This document shows positions 17,130 to 26,946 of a DNA stretch of 64,000 nucleotides, piece by piece. How positions within the stretch are numbered: position 1 is the first letter of the stretch; each line of letters opens with the position of its first letter. The notes below the pieces were generated by a model. It had not been told where the DNA came from and ran no database searches. It saw only the letters and a program-made list of their open reading frames with translations. The position numbers and the translations under genes are program-made. Source of the DNA: Bacteroidota bacterium (GTDB lineage Bacteria; Bacteroidota; Bacteroidia; UKL13-3); assembly GCA_027488905.1 (NCBI GenBank), contig JAIYAT010000039.1, forward strand, positions 103,908 through 167,907, written 5' to 3'.

Positions 17130-17648
17130 ATGTTATCCAAGGATATGAATATGGCTTTGAATAAGCAAGTAATGATGGAAGCAGAATCTTCAATGGCTTA
17201 TTTGTCGATGGCATCTTGGGCAGAACAACAGCCTGGCCTAGATGGTGTTACTAGTTTTTTTTACCAACAATCTGATGAGGAAAGATTGCATATGTTAAAA
17301 TTAATAAAGTTTATCAATGAAAGAGGAGGTAAGGCAGAGATTCCTTCGATTGATAAGCCAATGGATGAATTCTCATCTGTTAAAGATGTCTTTGGTAACT
17401 TTCTCCAACATGAATTTAAAGTATCTGAAAGTATTAATGAATTAGTTGAAACAGCCTTGAAAGCAAGAGATTTTGCCACACACAGTTTCCTTCAGTGGTA
17501 TGTAAATGAACAGATGGAAGAGGAGCGTGTTGCACGACAATTGAATGATAAATTAGAATTGATAGGTGATGATAAAAGTGGTTTATATCTTTTTGATAGA
17601 GATATTTTATTGCAGGCTGCCACAGCTTCTAGTCAATCTAAGCCTTAG
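17130..17648 (+). CDS. Ferritin (FtnA-type, non-haem)
   Basis: Iron-storage four-helix protein with ferroxidase activity; 172 residues from the ATG at 17130. The frame is open upstream to 17061, but family members start close to MLSKDMNMALNKQ. Ferroxidase ligands are visible: Glu in MMEAESSMAYLSMASW (helix A), the ExxH pair in SDEERLHML (helix B) and NEQMEEERVARQL (helix C/D). The spacing fits bacterial FtnA. A weak -7-like TACCTTG lies at 17108-17114. It is divergent from rplM and probably monocistronic. Confidence in the family is high; a symbol is withheld because Ftn paralogues are hard to separate. Confidence 0.92.
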   Translation: MLSKDMNMALNKQVMMEAESSMAYLSMASWAEQQPGLDGVTSFFYQQSDEERLHMLKLIKFINERGGKAEIPSIDKPMDEFSSVKDVFGNFLQHEFKVSESINELVETALKARDFATHSFLQWYVNEQMEEERVARQLNDKLELIGDDKSGLYLFDRDILLQAATASSQSKP

Positions 17649-17656
17649 GTAGCTAA

Positions 17657-18142
17657 TTAATATTTAACAAACTTTTTCCAGAGGTAGTCTCCTCGTGAAT
17701 TGGTAATTGAAATTACATAAACCCCTTGCCTGTAACTGCTAAGATTAAAAAAGATTTGATAGTAAGGAGGGTTAAAGTTATCAGCAGCTGGTAAAGCTTG
17801 TTGGTGTATTACTTTGCCAAAATTATCAAAAATATAGAGTGTTGCAGGAATCCCTTTATTTTGCGTAAAAGTAAATTCCATTTGCGGATTTTGTTCTGAA
17901 ACAAATGTTGGAATTATATCAAATGAAATACCGTTGCATGGTCCATCTGTCCAATAATACACAGCATTTTGGTATTGAGCACTGCAAATATTTCTGTAAG
18001 TTATACCATTGCAACCACACACAGGTTGATATTCCCTATTACAATTAAAGCCTGGTGAAGCTAAAGATGGGTCGGAACATGGTTGTGCCACTAAAAATGT
18101 TGTGCTAAATAAAAAGAATACTATATTAAAAATTGCTCTCAT
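17657..18142 (-). CDS. Secreted Kazal-domain protein with T9SS sorting domain
   Basis: 161 residues from the ATG at 18142. A signal peptide (MRAIFNIVFFLFSTTFLVAQ) is followed by six cysteines in Kazal order, including PVCGCNGITYRNICSAQ, the protease-inhibitor loop region. The last about 75 residues are a T9SS type A sorting domain (IFDNFGKVIHQ, QGVYVISITNSRGDYLWKKF), so export to the cell surface or medium is expected. The start overlaps the stop of the upstream sensor kinase as ATGA, which indicates translational coupling to a signalling gene; that is an odd partner for a protease inhibitor. Inhibitory activity is inferred from family only. Confidence 0.85.
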   Translation of the reverse strand: MRAIFNIVFFLFSTTFLVAQPCSDPSLASPGFNCNREYQPVCGCNGITYRNICSAQYQNAVYYWTDGPCNGISFDIIPTFVSEQNPQMEFTFTQNKGIPATLYIFDNFGKVIHQQALPAADNFNPPYYQIFFNLSSYRQGVYVISITNSRGDYLWKKFVKY

Positions 18143-21100
18143 GCTTCTTCTTGTGTTTCTTCCATTGGCCATGAGAAGAAAAATTTTGCTCCTTTTCCTT
18201 TTTCAGATTCTATCCAAACTTTTCCTCCCTTATCCTCAACCATCTTCTTTACAATTGCTAAACCAACTCCAGTGCTCTCAAAAGTGTCTCTAGCTTGTAG
18301 GGTTTGAAAGATAACAAACACTTTTTCATGAAACTCTTTTTCAATCCCAGGTCCATTATCAGCAACACAAAACTCATATAATTTTCCGTTTTGGGAACAA
18401 GATATTTTAATTGTTGGTTCAAGGCTATTATTGTATTTGATGGCATTGCTTATATAATTAGCAATTACTTGTTCAAATGCAATTTTTTCTGTGCTGAGGG
18501 TTGGTAAATCATTCTGAATCGAAATTTGAAATTTCTCAGGTGGGCTCATGTTTGCAATTAATTCAGTGATAACGTCTTTGGTTGCAAATGTCTGAGCTTG
18601 GTGTTTTACCCTACCTGCCCTTGAGTATTGAAGAATTCCATCAATTAGCCCCTCCATTCGTTTTACGCGTTTTCGCATTAAATCCAGATTGGTTTTGGTT
18701 TCGCCTTCTAGGTGTTCACTAATATCTTCTTCTATCCACATACTCAAGTTGTTAATACCCCTTAAAGGTGCTTTTAAGTCATGTGAAACTACATATGCAA
18801 ATTGATCTAATTCTTTGTTCTTCTTTTCAAGTTCTTCAGTATATTGAAGTAATAATCTACTAGCTTCTTTTTCTTTTGTTATATCTTGGAAAATTCCTCT
18901 AATTGCTATGATTTTATCATTTTCTTTATAAGGTATCCCTTTAATTCTTACATCAATAATGTTCCCTTTTCGAGTTTTAAGCTGTGCTTCTAGCTCAAAA
19001 GATTCATAATTTTCTATGGAGTTAAAAAAAGCTTGTATTACGCTTTCTCTAGTCTGAGCGCTAAACATTCCATAAGTCTCGTTTAGGCTAGGTTGTAAAT
19101 CTTGTTCAAACTCACAAATGTGAAACATCTCTTTTGACCATAAAATAGACCTTTCTTTTACATCTATTTCCCAACCCCCAACTCTTGCAATGTGTTGTGC
19201 CTCCTCTAGGTCTTGTTGTTGTTTTAATAGTTTTTGTTGAGTTAAAGTATTTTCTGTTACATCATAATTTACACCAATCATTCTTAATGGTTCATCTTGC
19301 TCATTTCTAAATGTTTTGGAGAAAGCAGTTACATATTTTATTTTTTTATTATCAGAAACAATTCTAAAAATACTATTAAAATCTTCATGATTATTTAATG
19401 AATCTTGTAGTTCTAAATTAACTCTTTCTGCATCTTCAGGATGTAAAGTTTCTGCGAATGCTTCATAATCATTTGAAAATTGTTTAGGGTCAACGCCAAA
19501 AATACGGTACATCGATTCATCCCAAATTAAAGTATTTGCCTTCAGGTTCCAATCCCAAATCCCTAAATTAGCGCTTTGAGTTGCAAGTTTTAAACGTTCT
19601 TCACTTTCTCGTGTTTGTCTTTCTGCTTCGATTCTTGAAGTTATATCTATCCCAAATCCTATGATATGGAGCACTTCTTTTCTATCATCTAAAATTGGAT
19701 AGAATCTTCTTAATGTATAAGTGGCTTTTCCATCGGAGTTAACAAGTTTCTCCTCAAATTCTAATTGTAGTTTATTTGAGGTAACATTTTCGAAAAGTTT
19801 TCTTCTTTCTTTTGCAATTTCTATTGGCCTATTAAACTGATTGCAATATTCAAAATCATCGTGACCTACTAGCCATTCTCTTTTTACTTTATCTTTAACA
19901 GCAGTTTCATTTACAAACAGGTACCTATGTTTTTTATCAAAAACTACCACTTCAGATGGAATTTTATTTAATACCGTTTCATAAAATTCTTTCATTTGTT
20001 TTACAGCCTCTTCATTTCTTTTCCGTTCTGTAATGTCACGAATGGCTGCTACAATGTAGCCTTTATCTTCAATTCTGATGTATTTTACACTAGCCTCAAC
20101 TGGAAAGCTGCTACCATCTTTGCGCTTATTTAACCCTTCAACAAGAATTTCCCCTTTTAATTTTACCTCATTGTAATGTTGCTGCCAAGCCCCTATATCT
20201 GGGAATAGTTTTTCCATTTCAATTATGGAACTGCCAATCATTTCAGCTTTAGTTTTGCCTAAATTTCTTGTATGACTTTCATTTACATAGATTAGTTTTC
20301 CATCATAATCAGCAACAGAAATGGCATCACTAATTTGGTCAGACATTTTGTTGTATAATATAATTTGTTTTTCTCTTTCTTTTAGGTCTGTAATGTCTGT
20401 TATAACGCCTATTAGATAGTCTTTTCCTTGGTTGGTAAAAACAGTCTTTTTTACTAAAAGTATCTTTTCATCTCCACCTTGTTTTTGGAAGGAGACTTCT
20501 CTCATTTTTTCAAGTTTAGTGTTAAATTGTTCTTCGTCTTGGGCTATAAATTCTTCTGCATCCTCTTTTGGTAAAAAATTCAAGTCATTTTTGCCAATAA
20601 TTTGATTTTTTTCGATTCCAGTTAATCTCGCATAGGCATCATTAACCATTACCCATTTATGCTCGCGATCTTTTACAAATAGCGGGCTTGGAATAGAATC
20701 TAAAATTTGGTTCAAAAAATTATGAGAATTTTCTATTTCAAGTTGTGCGTCCTTAAGGCTTGTTATATCTCTTGCTATGGCTTGAATCCCTAGTCTATCA
20801 TCACTTGTTTTAATGAGTTGAACATTTTGACCTACCCATGCAGTTTTACCTGCTTTGGTTAAAATTGGAAATTCAAAATAAGTAACCTGTTTTAATTCAA
20901 CTGCTTGCCTTAAATAAAAACTTTGAACTTTTTGTCTAGATCTTGGTTCAACCAAATCTAAATAATTCATTTTGAGCAATTCTTCAGTACTAAAACCTGT
21001 TATTTTTGTTGCAATATCATTTACATAGGTAAAGTTCCCATCTCCATCGGTGTAATAAAAAATGTCTGTTGCTGATTCAATTAAAAGTCTAAACTTTTCT

Positions 21101-22017
21101 TCGTTCTCTTTAATTCTTTTTTCAACTGCTTTTCTTTCAGTAATATCAGATTCAATTGCAATGAACCCAATATGTTTATCGCCCTCTTTAACAGGTGTAA
21201 TACTTAGGGAAATCCAATAGCATTCTCCAGACTTTGAGTAGTTTAAAATTTCACCATTGTAGGGTTTGATATCCTTCAAGGCAGCTGTAATTTCTGCCTT
21301 GGTATTTAAATCTGTTTCAGGCCCTTGAAGAAGCCATCCAGGTTTCTTACCTAGCACCTCTTTAACACTATACCCAGTAATTCTTTCGAACCCTTCGTTT
21401 GCCCAAATAGCTATACCATTTGGGTCAGAAATTATTACAGCATTCTGTGTTTTTTGTGCAACTAATGCAAGGGTTTTAATTTCCTCCTCGATCTTTTTTC
21501 TTTGAGAAATATCAAACCTAATTGACAAATATTGATAAGGTTTGCCAGCATCATTTAAAAATGGAATTATTGTCGAATCTACCCAATATAACTCTTTATT
21601 TTTTTTTCTATTACAAACCTCAGATTGCCAAATTTTACCATTTCCTGCAGTTTGCCACATTCCTTTCCAAAACTCCTTATCATGCACACCACTGTTTACA
21701 ATACTGTGATTTTTTCCAATAAGTTCACCTAGAGAATAACCGGAAAGTTTACAGAAGTTTTCATTTGCCATTAGGATTTCTCCTTTTGCATCTGTTAACG
21801 ACACTAATGCAGCAGTATCTATTGCATTTTTAAAATTACTTAATTCTTTAAATGATTCCTTGGAACTTAGTTCAAGTATCCTTTCTAATTTATTGTAATC
21901 TGATTGAAAGTGATTATAGCTTTCATCTACAAGGTCAATTAATTGTTTAAGATTATTTTCTACAGGAGCATCTTCTCCAAATAGTTTTTTTAATTGGCGT
22001 TTAAGCAAACGATGCAT
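18139..22017 (-). CDS. Soluble sensor histidine kinase with eight PAS domains
   Basis: 1292 residues with no membrane segment. After an N-terminal helical region come eight PAS units ending near residues 175, 297, 422, 548, 668, 797, 925 and 1050; each closes with a PAC-type DIT/DIS motif (for example IRFDISQRKK, VITDITDLKE). Then follow a HisKA domain with phospho-acceptor His1079 (FAYVVSHDLKAPLRG) and an ATPase domain with N-box NYISNAIKYNN, G1 DNGPGIE and G2 STGVGLAIVKKM. No receiver domain is attached, and no response regulator is adjacent. It follows a FIST-domain gene by 36 bases and overlaps a secreted Kazal gene, so it probably takes its input from FIST. The output partner is unknown. 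Confidence 0.93.
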   Translation of the reverse strand: MHRLLKRQLKKLFGEDAPVENNLKQLIDLVDESYNHFQSDYNKLERILELSSKESFKELSNFKNAIDTAALVSLTDAKGEILMANENFCKLSGYSLGELIGKNHSIVNSGVHDKEFWKGMWQTAGNGKIWQSEVCNRKKNKELYWVDSTIIPFLNDAGKPYQYLSIRFDISQRKKIEEEIKTLALVAQKTQNAVIISDPNGIAIWANEGFERITGYSVKEVLGKKPGWLLQGPETDLNTKAEITAALKDIKPYNGEILNYSKSGECYWISLSITPVKEGDKHIGFIAIESDITERKAVEKRIKENEEKFRLLIESATDIFYYTDGDGNFTYVNDIATKITGFSTEELLKMNYLDLVEPRSRQKVQSFYLRQAVELKQVTYFEFPILTKAGKTAWVGQNVQLIKTSDDRLGIQAIARDITSLKDAQLEIENSHNFLNQILDSIPSPLFVKDREHKWVMVNDAYARLTGIEKNQIIGKNDLNFLPKEDAEEFIAQDEEQFNTKLEKMREVSFQKQGGDEKILLVKKTVFTNQGKDYLIGVITDITDLKEREKQIILYNKMSDQISDAISVADYDGKLIYVNESHTRNLGKTKAEMIGSSIIEMEKLFPDIGAWQQHYNEVKLKGEILVEGLNKRKDGSSFPVEASVKYIRIEDKGYIVAAIRDITERKRNEEAVKQMKEFYETVLNKIPSEVVVFDKKHRYLFVNETAVKDKVKREWLVGHDDFEYCNQFNRPIEIAKERRKLFENVTSNKLQLEFEEKLVNSDGKATYTLRRFYPILDDRKEVLHIIGFGIDITSRIEAERQTRESEERLKLATQSANLGIWDWNLKANTLIWDESMYRIFGVDPKQFSNDYEAFAETLHPEDAERVNLELQDSLNNHEDFNSIFRIVSDNKKIKYVTAFSKTFRNEQDEPLRMIGVNYDVTENTLTQQKLLKQQQDLEEAQHIARVGGWEIDVKERSILWSKEMFHICEFEQDLQPSLNETYGMFSAQTRESVIQAFFNSIENYESFELEAQLKTRKGNIIDVRIKGIPYKENDKIIAIRGIFQDITKEKEASRLLLQYTEELEKKNKELDQFAYVVSHDLKAPLRGINNLSMWIEEDISEHLEGETKTNLDLMRKRVKRMEGLIDGILQYSRAGRVKHQAQTFATKDVITELIANMSPPEKFQISIQNDLPTLSTEKIAFEQVIANYISNAIKYNNSLEPTIKISCSQNGKLYEFCVADNGPGIEKEFHEKVFVIFQTLQARDTFESTGVGLAIVKKMVEDKGGKVWIESEKGKGAKFFFSWPMEETQEEA

Positions 22018-22053
22018 GTGTTTCCGTGTTTTGGAAGAGGATTTGTGTTAGAA

Positions 22054-23187
22054 TTATTCTGCGAAAGTAGTTATTGTCATCGTTTGATTGTGCAATTCAC
22101 ACTTGGCCTCATTAGAAAAAGGAGAGATTTCACCATAAGAGTAAAATCCACATAGGGTGGTGGTATCTCCTAATACTTCTCTTACGCCCTCTACTTCTTC
22201 TTCAACCATTTGTTTCAGAACCAATTTTCTACCGACACAACTAATTAAAATGGCTAATTCTGGGTTTTCTTGTTTATCTTTAATGGTGCCCTTAGCCGCA
22301 CCAGTAGCTCCCTCAATTAGTCTATCAAAATTTGCCTTCATTAACCTAACATAACTGCCTTCTGGTATATCTCCTGCGAAAGTTAAAGATTGATTTGTTT
22401 CATCAACTGCTAATATGGTTCGAACAACAGGTTCGCTATCTTTTTCAGTTCTTAAATTTAAAGGGAACAATAAGCCAGATGCAGGTAAATCTTTTGCATG
22501 CTCTCCAAGAAATGATTTATATAATTCAAGTGCTGGCTTTCCATCTAATTCAAACAACACGTTGTTTTTTGATTTGGTAACCAATCTTTCTACTCCAAAA
22601 CTATCCCAGCCCCCTAAACTTCCATAGGATACCTTTAAAACAGAACTATAAAATCCAATCGCAGAAACCATTTTATTTTTTGGTTCACCAGAATGACTTA
22701 AAATATATGTTTCATTAAAATTGGCTCCATCACCAGCCAAACCGCCTGTTGCACTTACATTACTTGGTAAAATATCTCTTAGACCTCTTACAAGTTCCGA
22801 ACCATTTATGTTTAAACCCTCACTCATTACAAAGACATGTTTGAGGTTTTCTTTAGGGAGCTGTTCAATTAGTTTTTTTCCTGCTTCATAGCTTTCATCA
22901 CTTGTTGCAACAGCTTCTGATACATATTTTAAGGTAGTTTTGTCTAAACTAACCAGTGTAGCAATAATAGTATCATCGAAGACATTTGTATCTAAAATTT
23001 CGCCTGAGGATGTTCCTCCAATAAAAATTGCTTCAGGAAATTTTGAATAAAGCTCCTTTAAGCCTTTACCTTCTTTAATTAGTTGTGTTGAACCAAAAGC
23101 AAAAATTAAATTTGGTTTAATTTCTAAATTGCTGAGATTGGCATTCCAACCTTGGTTTTGGGTGAATTTAATTTGTTCCGAATTCAT
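22054..23187 (-). CDS. FIST domain signal-sensing protein
   Basis: 377 residues from the ATG at 23187; a TTG at 23265 also opens the frame but is less likely. It has the FIST N-terminal domain (LIFAFGSTQLI, FIGGTSSGEI, SATGGLAGDGANF) and the FIST C-terminal domain (AILISCVGRKLVL, TLCGFYSYGEISPF). FIST proteins are thought to bind small ligands such as amino acids and are often encoded beside kinases or chemoreceptors; here the gene is directly upstream of an eight-PAS kinase. No signal peptide is seen, so sensing is cytosolic. A TTG-20-TATATTG promoter candidate lies at about 23212-23241 on the reverse strand. Confidence 0.9.
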   Translation of the reverse strand: MNSEQIKFTQNQGWNANLSNLEIKPNLIFAFGSTQLIKEGKGLKELYSKFPEAIFIGGTSSGEILDTNVFDDTIIATLVSLDKTTLKYVSEAVATSDESYEAGKKLIEQLPKENLKHVFVMSEGLNINGSELVRGLRDILPSNVSATGGLAGDGANFNETYILSHSGEPKNKMVSAIGFYSSVLKVSYGSLGGWDSFGVERLVTKSKNNVLFELDGKPALELYKSFLGEHAKDLPASGLLFPLNLRTEKDSEPVVRTILAVDETNQSLTFAGDIPEGSYVRLMKANFDRLIEGATGAAKGTIKDKQENPELAILISCVGRKLVLKQMVEEEVEGVREVLGDTTTLCGFYSYGEISPFSNEAKCELHNQTMTITTFAE

Positions 23188-23265
23188 TGGTTTGGTTATT
23201 TGTGTATAGGCAATATAGTTTTTACTTTGATATTTGTCAATTAAATTATAGATATTACCAATCAA

Positions 23266-23883
23266 ATGAAGAAAAAGTTAATTTACATTATTAGACATGG
23301 CGAAACTGATTTTAATAAATTAGGAATTGTTCAAGGTAGTGGCGTAGATATGGAACTTAATGCTAGAGGCGAAGAACAAGCGAGGGCCTTTTATAATCTA
23401 TATAAAAATGTTCAATTCAAACATATTTACATCTCTAAACTAGTACGTACTAAACAAAGTGTAATGCCTTTTATTGAAGCTGGATTTTCCTATACATCTC
23501 TTAAAGAACTTAATGAGATTAGTTGGGGAGTTTATGAAGGCAAACAGCAATCTGAAGAAGAGCGAAGGCATTATTGGGAAGTAGTAAACAACTGGAATAA
23601 TGGAAATTATCATGCAAAACTTCAAAATGGCGAAAGTGCCCTTGAAATGCAAACTAGGCAAAATCCTATTGTAACTTTGTTAAAAGAAACTGAACATGAT
23701 TGTGTTTTGGTTTGTATGCATGGTCGAGCAATGAAAAGCCTGCTATGCACATTGCTTAGCAGGCCTTTATCTGATATGGAAGCTTTTCCTCACAGTAACT
23801 TATGTCTTTATCTATTATCTTTTGAGGAAGGTCAATTTAAACTACTCAAAGAAAACGATATTTCACATTTGTTATCTCAATAA
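23266..23883 (+). CDS. Histidine phosphatase family protein
   Basis: 205-residue phosphoglycerate-mutase-like phosphatase. The catalytic motif YIIRHGETDFN is at the N-terminus (His as phospho-acceptor) with the second His in VCMHGRAMKSL, and a conserved Glu in ELNEISWGVYEG. Substrate cannot be told; relatives act on phosphosugars, phosphoserine or alpha-ribazole phosphate. It is divergent from the FIST gene with a gap of 78 bases, and its last 12 bases overlap the end of a convergent acyl-CoA dehydrogenase. Confidence 0.88.
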   Translation: MKKKLIYIIRHGETDFNKLGIVQGSGVDMELNARGEEQARAFYNLYKNVQFKHIYISKLVRTKQSVMPFIEAGFSYTSLKELNEISWGVYEGKQQSEEERRHYWEVVNNWNNGNYHAKLQNGESALEMQTRQNPIVTLLKETEHDCVLVCMHGRAMKSLLCTLLSRPLSDMEAFPHSNLCLYLLSFEEGQFKLLKENDISHLLSQ

Positions 23884-25011
23884 TTCTCTTGATATTACAA
23901 TCCTATTTACCTCACTGGTACCTTCATAGATTTGGGTGATCTTAGCATCGCGCATTAAACGCTCAACATGATATTCTTTCACATATCCATACCCTCCATG
24001 CACTTGAACTGCTTCAGTGGTTACCCACATAGCTGTTTCCGATGCAAATACTTTTGCCATTGAACTCATAAGACCATAATCCAAGCCTGCATCTTTCATT
24101 GCTGCTGCTTTGGTTACTAAAAGTCTTGCGGCTTCAATTTGGGTTGCCATGTCTGCCAACTTGAATTGAATTGCTTGGTGATGCATAATTTCCTTACCAA
24201 ATGCTTTTCTTTCTTTAGAATACTTAAGTGATAACTCATATGCGCCGCTTGCAATCCCTAAAGCTTGCGCAGCAATGCCTATTCGACCACCTGCTAAAAC
24301 CTTCATTGCAAACTTAAATCCGAATCCATCCTCACCAATTCTATTTTCCTTTGGAACTTTCACATCTTGAAACATGATACTATGTGTATCACTTCCGCGA
24401 ATCCCCATTTTGTCTTCTTTTTTACCAACTACAACACCTGGCCAGCTTTTTTCTACGATGAAAGCATTAATCCCCTTGTGTCCTTTTTCAATATCTGTTT
24501 GGGCAATTACTAAATAATAAGTACCAGAGTTGCCATTAGTGATCCAGTTCTTGGTTCCGTTTAATAAATAATGGTCTCCATTATCAAAGGCGGTAGTGCG
24601 TTGTGAAGTTGCATCTGAACCAGCTTCAGGTTCTGAAAGCAAAAATGCCCCATGCACTTTTCCGCTTGCCATTGGAACTAAATATTTTTGTTTTTGCTCC
24701 TCAGTACCATAAGTTTCAAGTCCCCAACAAACAAGTGAATTGTTTACAGAAACAACCACTGAGGCAGATGCGTCCACTTTTGATAGTTCTTCCATGGCTA
24801 AAACATATGAAATTGTATCCATACCAGAGCCACCATATTTCGGATCGACCATCATTCCTAAAAAGCCAAGTTCCCCTAACTTTTTAATTTGTTCATATGG
24901 GAATTCTTGGTCGTTATCTCGCTCAATAACACCAGGAAGTAGTTCAGTTTGAGCAAAATCTCTTGCTGCTTGCTGTACATTTAAATGCTCTTCAGTATAA
25001 TCAAAATTCAT
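23872..25011 (-). CDS. Acyl-CoA dehydrogenase (short-chain type)
   Basis: FAD enzyme introducing the alpha-beta double bond into acyl-CoA, feeding electrons to ETF. 379 residues, standard length. Motifs seen: FLLSEPEAGSDA (FAD/substrate loop), WITNGNSGTYYLV, the GRIGIAAQALGIASGAY helix, and the catalytic Glu in ITQIYEGTSEVNRIV, the position used by short-chain and butyryl-CoA dehydrogenases. It probably acts with the enoyl-CoA hydratase at 9.9 kb in fatty-acid or branched amino-acid breakdown. It is transcribed alone and converges with the phosphatase gene. Confidence 0.93.
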   Translation of the reverse strand: MNFDYTEEHLNVQQAARDFAQTELLPGVIERDNDQEFPYEQIKKLGELGFLGMMVDPKYGGSGMDTISYVLAMEELSKVDASASVVVSVNNSLVCWGLETYGTEEQKQKYLVPMASGKVHGAFLLSEPEAGSDATSQRTTAFDNGDHYLLNGTKNWITNGNSGTYYLVIAQTDIEKGHKGINAFIVEKSWPGVVVGKKEDKMGIRGSDTHSIMFQDVKVPKENRIGEDGFGFKFAMKVLAGGRIGIAAQALGIASGAYELSLKYSKERKAFGKEIMHHQAIQFKLADMATQIEAARLLVTKAAAMKDAGLDYGLMSSMAKVFASETAMWVTTEAVQVHGGYGYVKEYHVERLMRDAKITQIYEGTSEVNRIVISRELLR

Positions 25012-25066
25012 ATATCTGTAATTTGAAACGAATATAATATTTGCCTTGTAATTTTCTAATTAATGC

Positions 25067-25558
25067 CTAATTGCTCTTGATTTTCTTTTCTATTGCACTA
25101 GTAGAGAAACCATCTAAAAAGTCAATAGTTTGGATTTTTCCACCTTTTGACATTACTATATCATACCCTACAATATTTTCTATTTGGTAGTCACTTCCTT
25201 TAACTAATACATCGGGTTGAACCAATCTGATAAGCTCCAAAGGAGTTGGTTCAGAAAATAATATTACAGCATCAACAAATCCTAAAGAAGCCATTATCTG
25301 CATACGGGATTGTTCATCTTGGATTGGACGATGATGACCTTTTAATTTACTAACTGATATATCTGTATTTAACCCTACTATTAAAATGTCACCTAAATTT
25401 GCAGCTTTTGCTAAATAGTCTACATGACCGCGGTGAAGAATGTCGAAGCATCCATTAGTAAATACTATTTTTTTCCCTTCCTGTCTCCAGTTTGATAGAG
25501 CATTTACGAGACTTGACGCATCAAATATCTTAGCTAATGTTTGGTTTAATTTGTTCAT
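25067..25558 (-). CDS. rfaE2: D-glycero-beta-D-manno-heptose 1-phosphate adenylyltransferase
   Basis: Nucleotidyltransferase that makes ADP-heptose for the lipopolysaccharide core, corresponding to the C-terminal half of HldE. 163 residues, with the class signature FTNGCFDILHRGHVDYL (HxGH nucleotide-binding motif) and GFSTSAIEKKI at the end. The kinase half is not in the window. The gene overlaps the upstream flippase-like gene by 29 bases, so the two are probably translationally linked, in an operon with panD. Other cytidylyltransferase-like enzymes are possible, but the length and the ending fit RfaE2 well. Confidence 0.88.
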   Translation of the reverse strand: MNKLNQTLAKIFDASSLVNALSNWRQEGKKIVFTNGCFDILHRGHVDYLAKAANLGDILIVGLNTDISVSKLKGHHRPIQDEQSRMQIMASLGFVDAVILFSEPTPLELIRLVQPDVLVKGSDYQIENIVGYDIVMSKGGKIQTIDFLDGFSTSAIEKKIKSN

Positions 25559-26546
25559 TTTTTTTCTGACCCAAATATATTATTCCAGATGCTGCCAAAC
25601 CTAAAAATATCAATACTATCATTTGAAGACCATGCACCAAAGTTGCATACGCAAGACCGTCTTCTTTAGCAACCCCAAAAAGCATCAAACTTTGCATCAC
25701 AAAAAAGTGATATGTGCCAGCGCCAGCGCCAGGTGCAGGTAGAACCACTCCTATAGTTCCAATTGTAAAAACAGTTAAACAATCAGAAAACGTTAAATTC
25801 GAAGTTGATTCTAAAGAGAATAAGCAGAAATACATCATTAAAATATATCCTACCCAAATAAGCACCGATAATATTATGAAAAGTCCTGGATTTTTTAAAT
25901 GACGTATGCTTAATAAACCATCAGAAAAACCTTGAAGAAGTTTAAATATTCTAATGAATAAAGGCAATTTTAAAAGCTTATCTTTTATAAAATATAGTAT
26001 AAACGAAAGTATAACTAATGCAGTTAATATAACAATTTTCCATGGAAAAGAAGATTTGCTTGCAGTTGTATTAGTATTTGAGGATGCGGATTCTATAAAT
26101 CCAACAATCATGTCAAATTGAAGCAAAAAGATACCTCCTAAGATGATTATAAGTAACACCATATCAACTATGCGCTCCGTAACAACTGAGCCCAAGCTTT
26201 TTTCCACCGGTAAGTTATCGGTTTTACTCAAAGAGGCACACCTACTTAGTTCGCCTGCGCGAGGAATAAAGTAATTCATCATATACCCAATAAGTACTGC
26301 ATATAAACTGTTTTTTGTGCCAACTTTATAGTTCATTGCATCATATAACAGTGTTGCCCTATATGCCCTTAGCCAATGACTTGTGAGGGAAATTGCCATA
26401 CCTAGAATTAGCCAGCCTATTTTTGCTTCACTTATTTTAGTAAACAAATCTGACCAATCAGTGCCTTTAAAAGAATAGTAAATGAAAAAACTACCAATTA
26501 AAATTACAAGTAATAATTGAACTATTTTTTTTGTTTGATTGCTCAA
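25530..26546 (-). CDS. Flippase-like integral membrane protein (LPG synthase TM / UPF0104 family)
   Basis: 338 residues with about eight membrane segments. The family signature is visible in [31 protein letters not shown] and [13 protein letters not shown], as in the membrane part of lysyl-phosphatidylglycerol synthase and AglD/YbhN-type proteins. No soluble catalytic domain is attached, so the role is unclear. The start is a TTG overlapping the panD stop as TTGA; no ATG occurs until about residue 50, so the TTG is preferred. The 29-base overlap at its end with rfaE2 suggests a shared envelope role. Confidence 0.82.
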   Translation of the reverse strand: MSNQTKKIVQLLLVILIGSFFIYYSFKGTDWSDLFTKISEAKIGWLILGMAISLTSHWLRAYRATLLYDAMNYKVGTKNSLYAVLIGYMMNYFIPRAGELSRCASLSKTDNLPVEKSLGSVVTERIVDMVLLIIILGGIFLLQFDMIVGFIESASSNTNTTASKSSFPWKIVILTALVILSFILYFIKDKLLKLPLFIRIFKLLQGFSDGLLSIRHLKNPGLFIILSVLIWVGYILMMYFCLFSLESTSNLTFSDCLTVFTIGTIGVVLPAPGAGAGTYHFFVMQSLMLFGVAKEDGLAYATLVHGLQMIVLIFLGLAASGIIYLGQKKNEQIKPNIS

Positions 26547-26893
26547 TGTGACAGTTTATTATTGGGATCAGGATAAATGGCAATTGGCTTATACTCCTTT
26601 GCTTCATCAAAATTCATTAAACAATAAGAAATAACAATTACAAAATCACCAACAGCAGCTTTTCTAGCAGCTGGTCCATTGAGGCAAATCATTCCAGAAC
26701 CTCTTTCTCCTTTAATAATGTAGGTTTCAAAACGCTCACCATTATTAATATTAACCACATGAACTTTTTCGTTTTCAATCATGTTGGCTGCCTCCATTAA
26801 ATCTTCATCAATGGTGATACTTCCAACATAATGTAATTCAGTTTGGGTAATTTTTGCCCTATGAATTTTTGATTTTAGTAATTGAATCTGCAT
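26543..26893 (-). CDS. panD: Aspartate 1-decarboxylase
   Basis: Makes beta-alanine for pantothenate and CoA. 116 residues. The self-cleavage site is YVGSITID with Gly24-Ser25, Ser25 becoming the pyruvoyl group. It is first in panD-flippase-rfaE2, with a four-base overlap into the next gene, and has a well-formed promoter. panB and panC are not in the window. Confidence 0.96.
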   Translation of the reverse strand: MQIQLLKSKIHRAKITQTELHYVGSITIDEDLMEAANMIENEKVHVVNINNGERFETYIIKGERGSGMICLNGPAARKAAVGDFVIVISYCLMNFDEAKEYKPIAIYPDPNNKLSH

Positions 26894-26909
26894 AAGTAAT
26901 ATTGCGCGC

Positions 26910-26938
26910 CAAAGTTAGTTAAATTACCTGAAACGCAA
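26910..26938 (-). promoter_or_regulatory. Promoter of panD
   Basis: Reverse strand TTG (26938-26936), 18 bases, TAACTTTG (26917-26910): a full promoter match, 17 bases upstream of the panD start. Confidence 0.7.
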
Positions 26939-26946
26939 AAATATCC

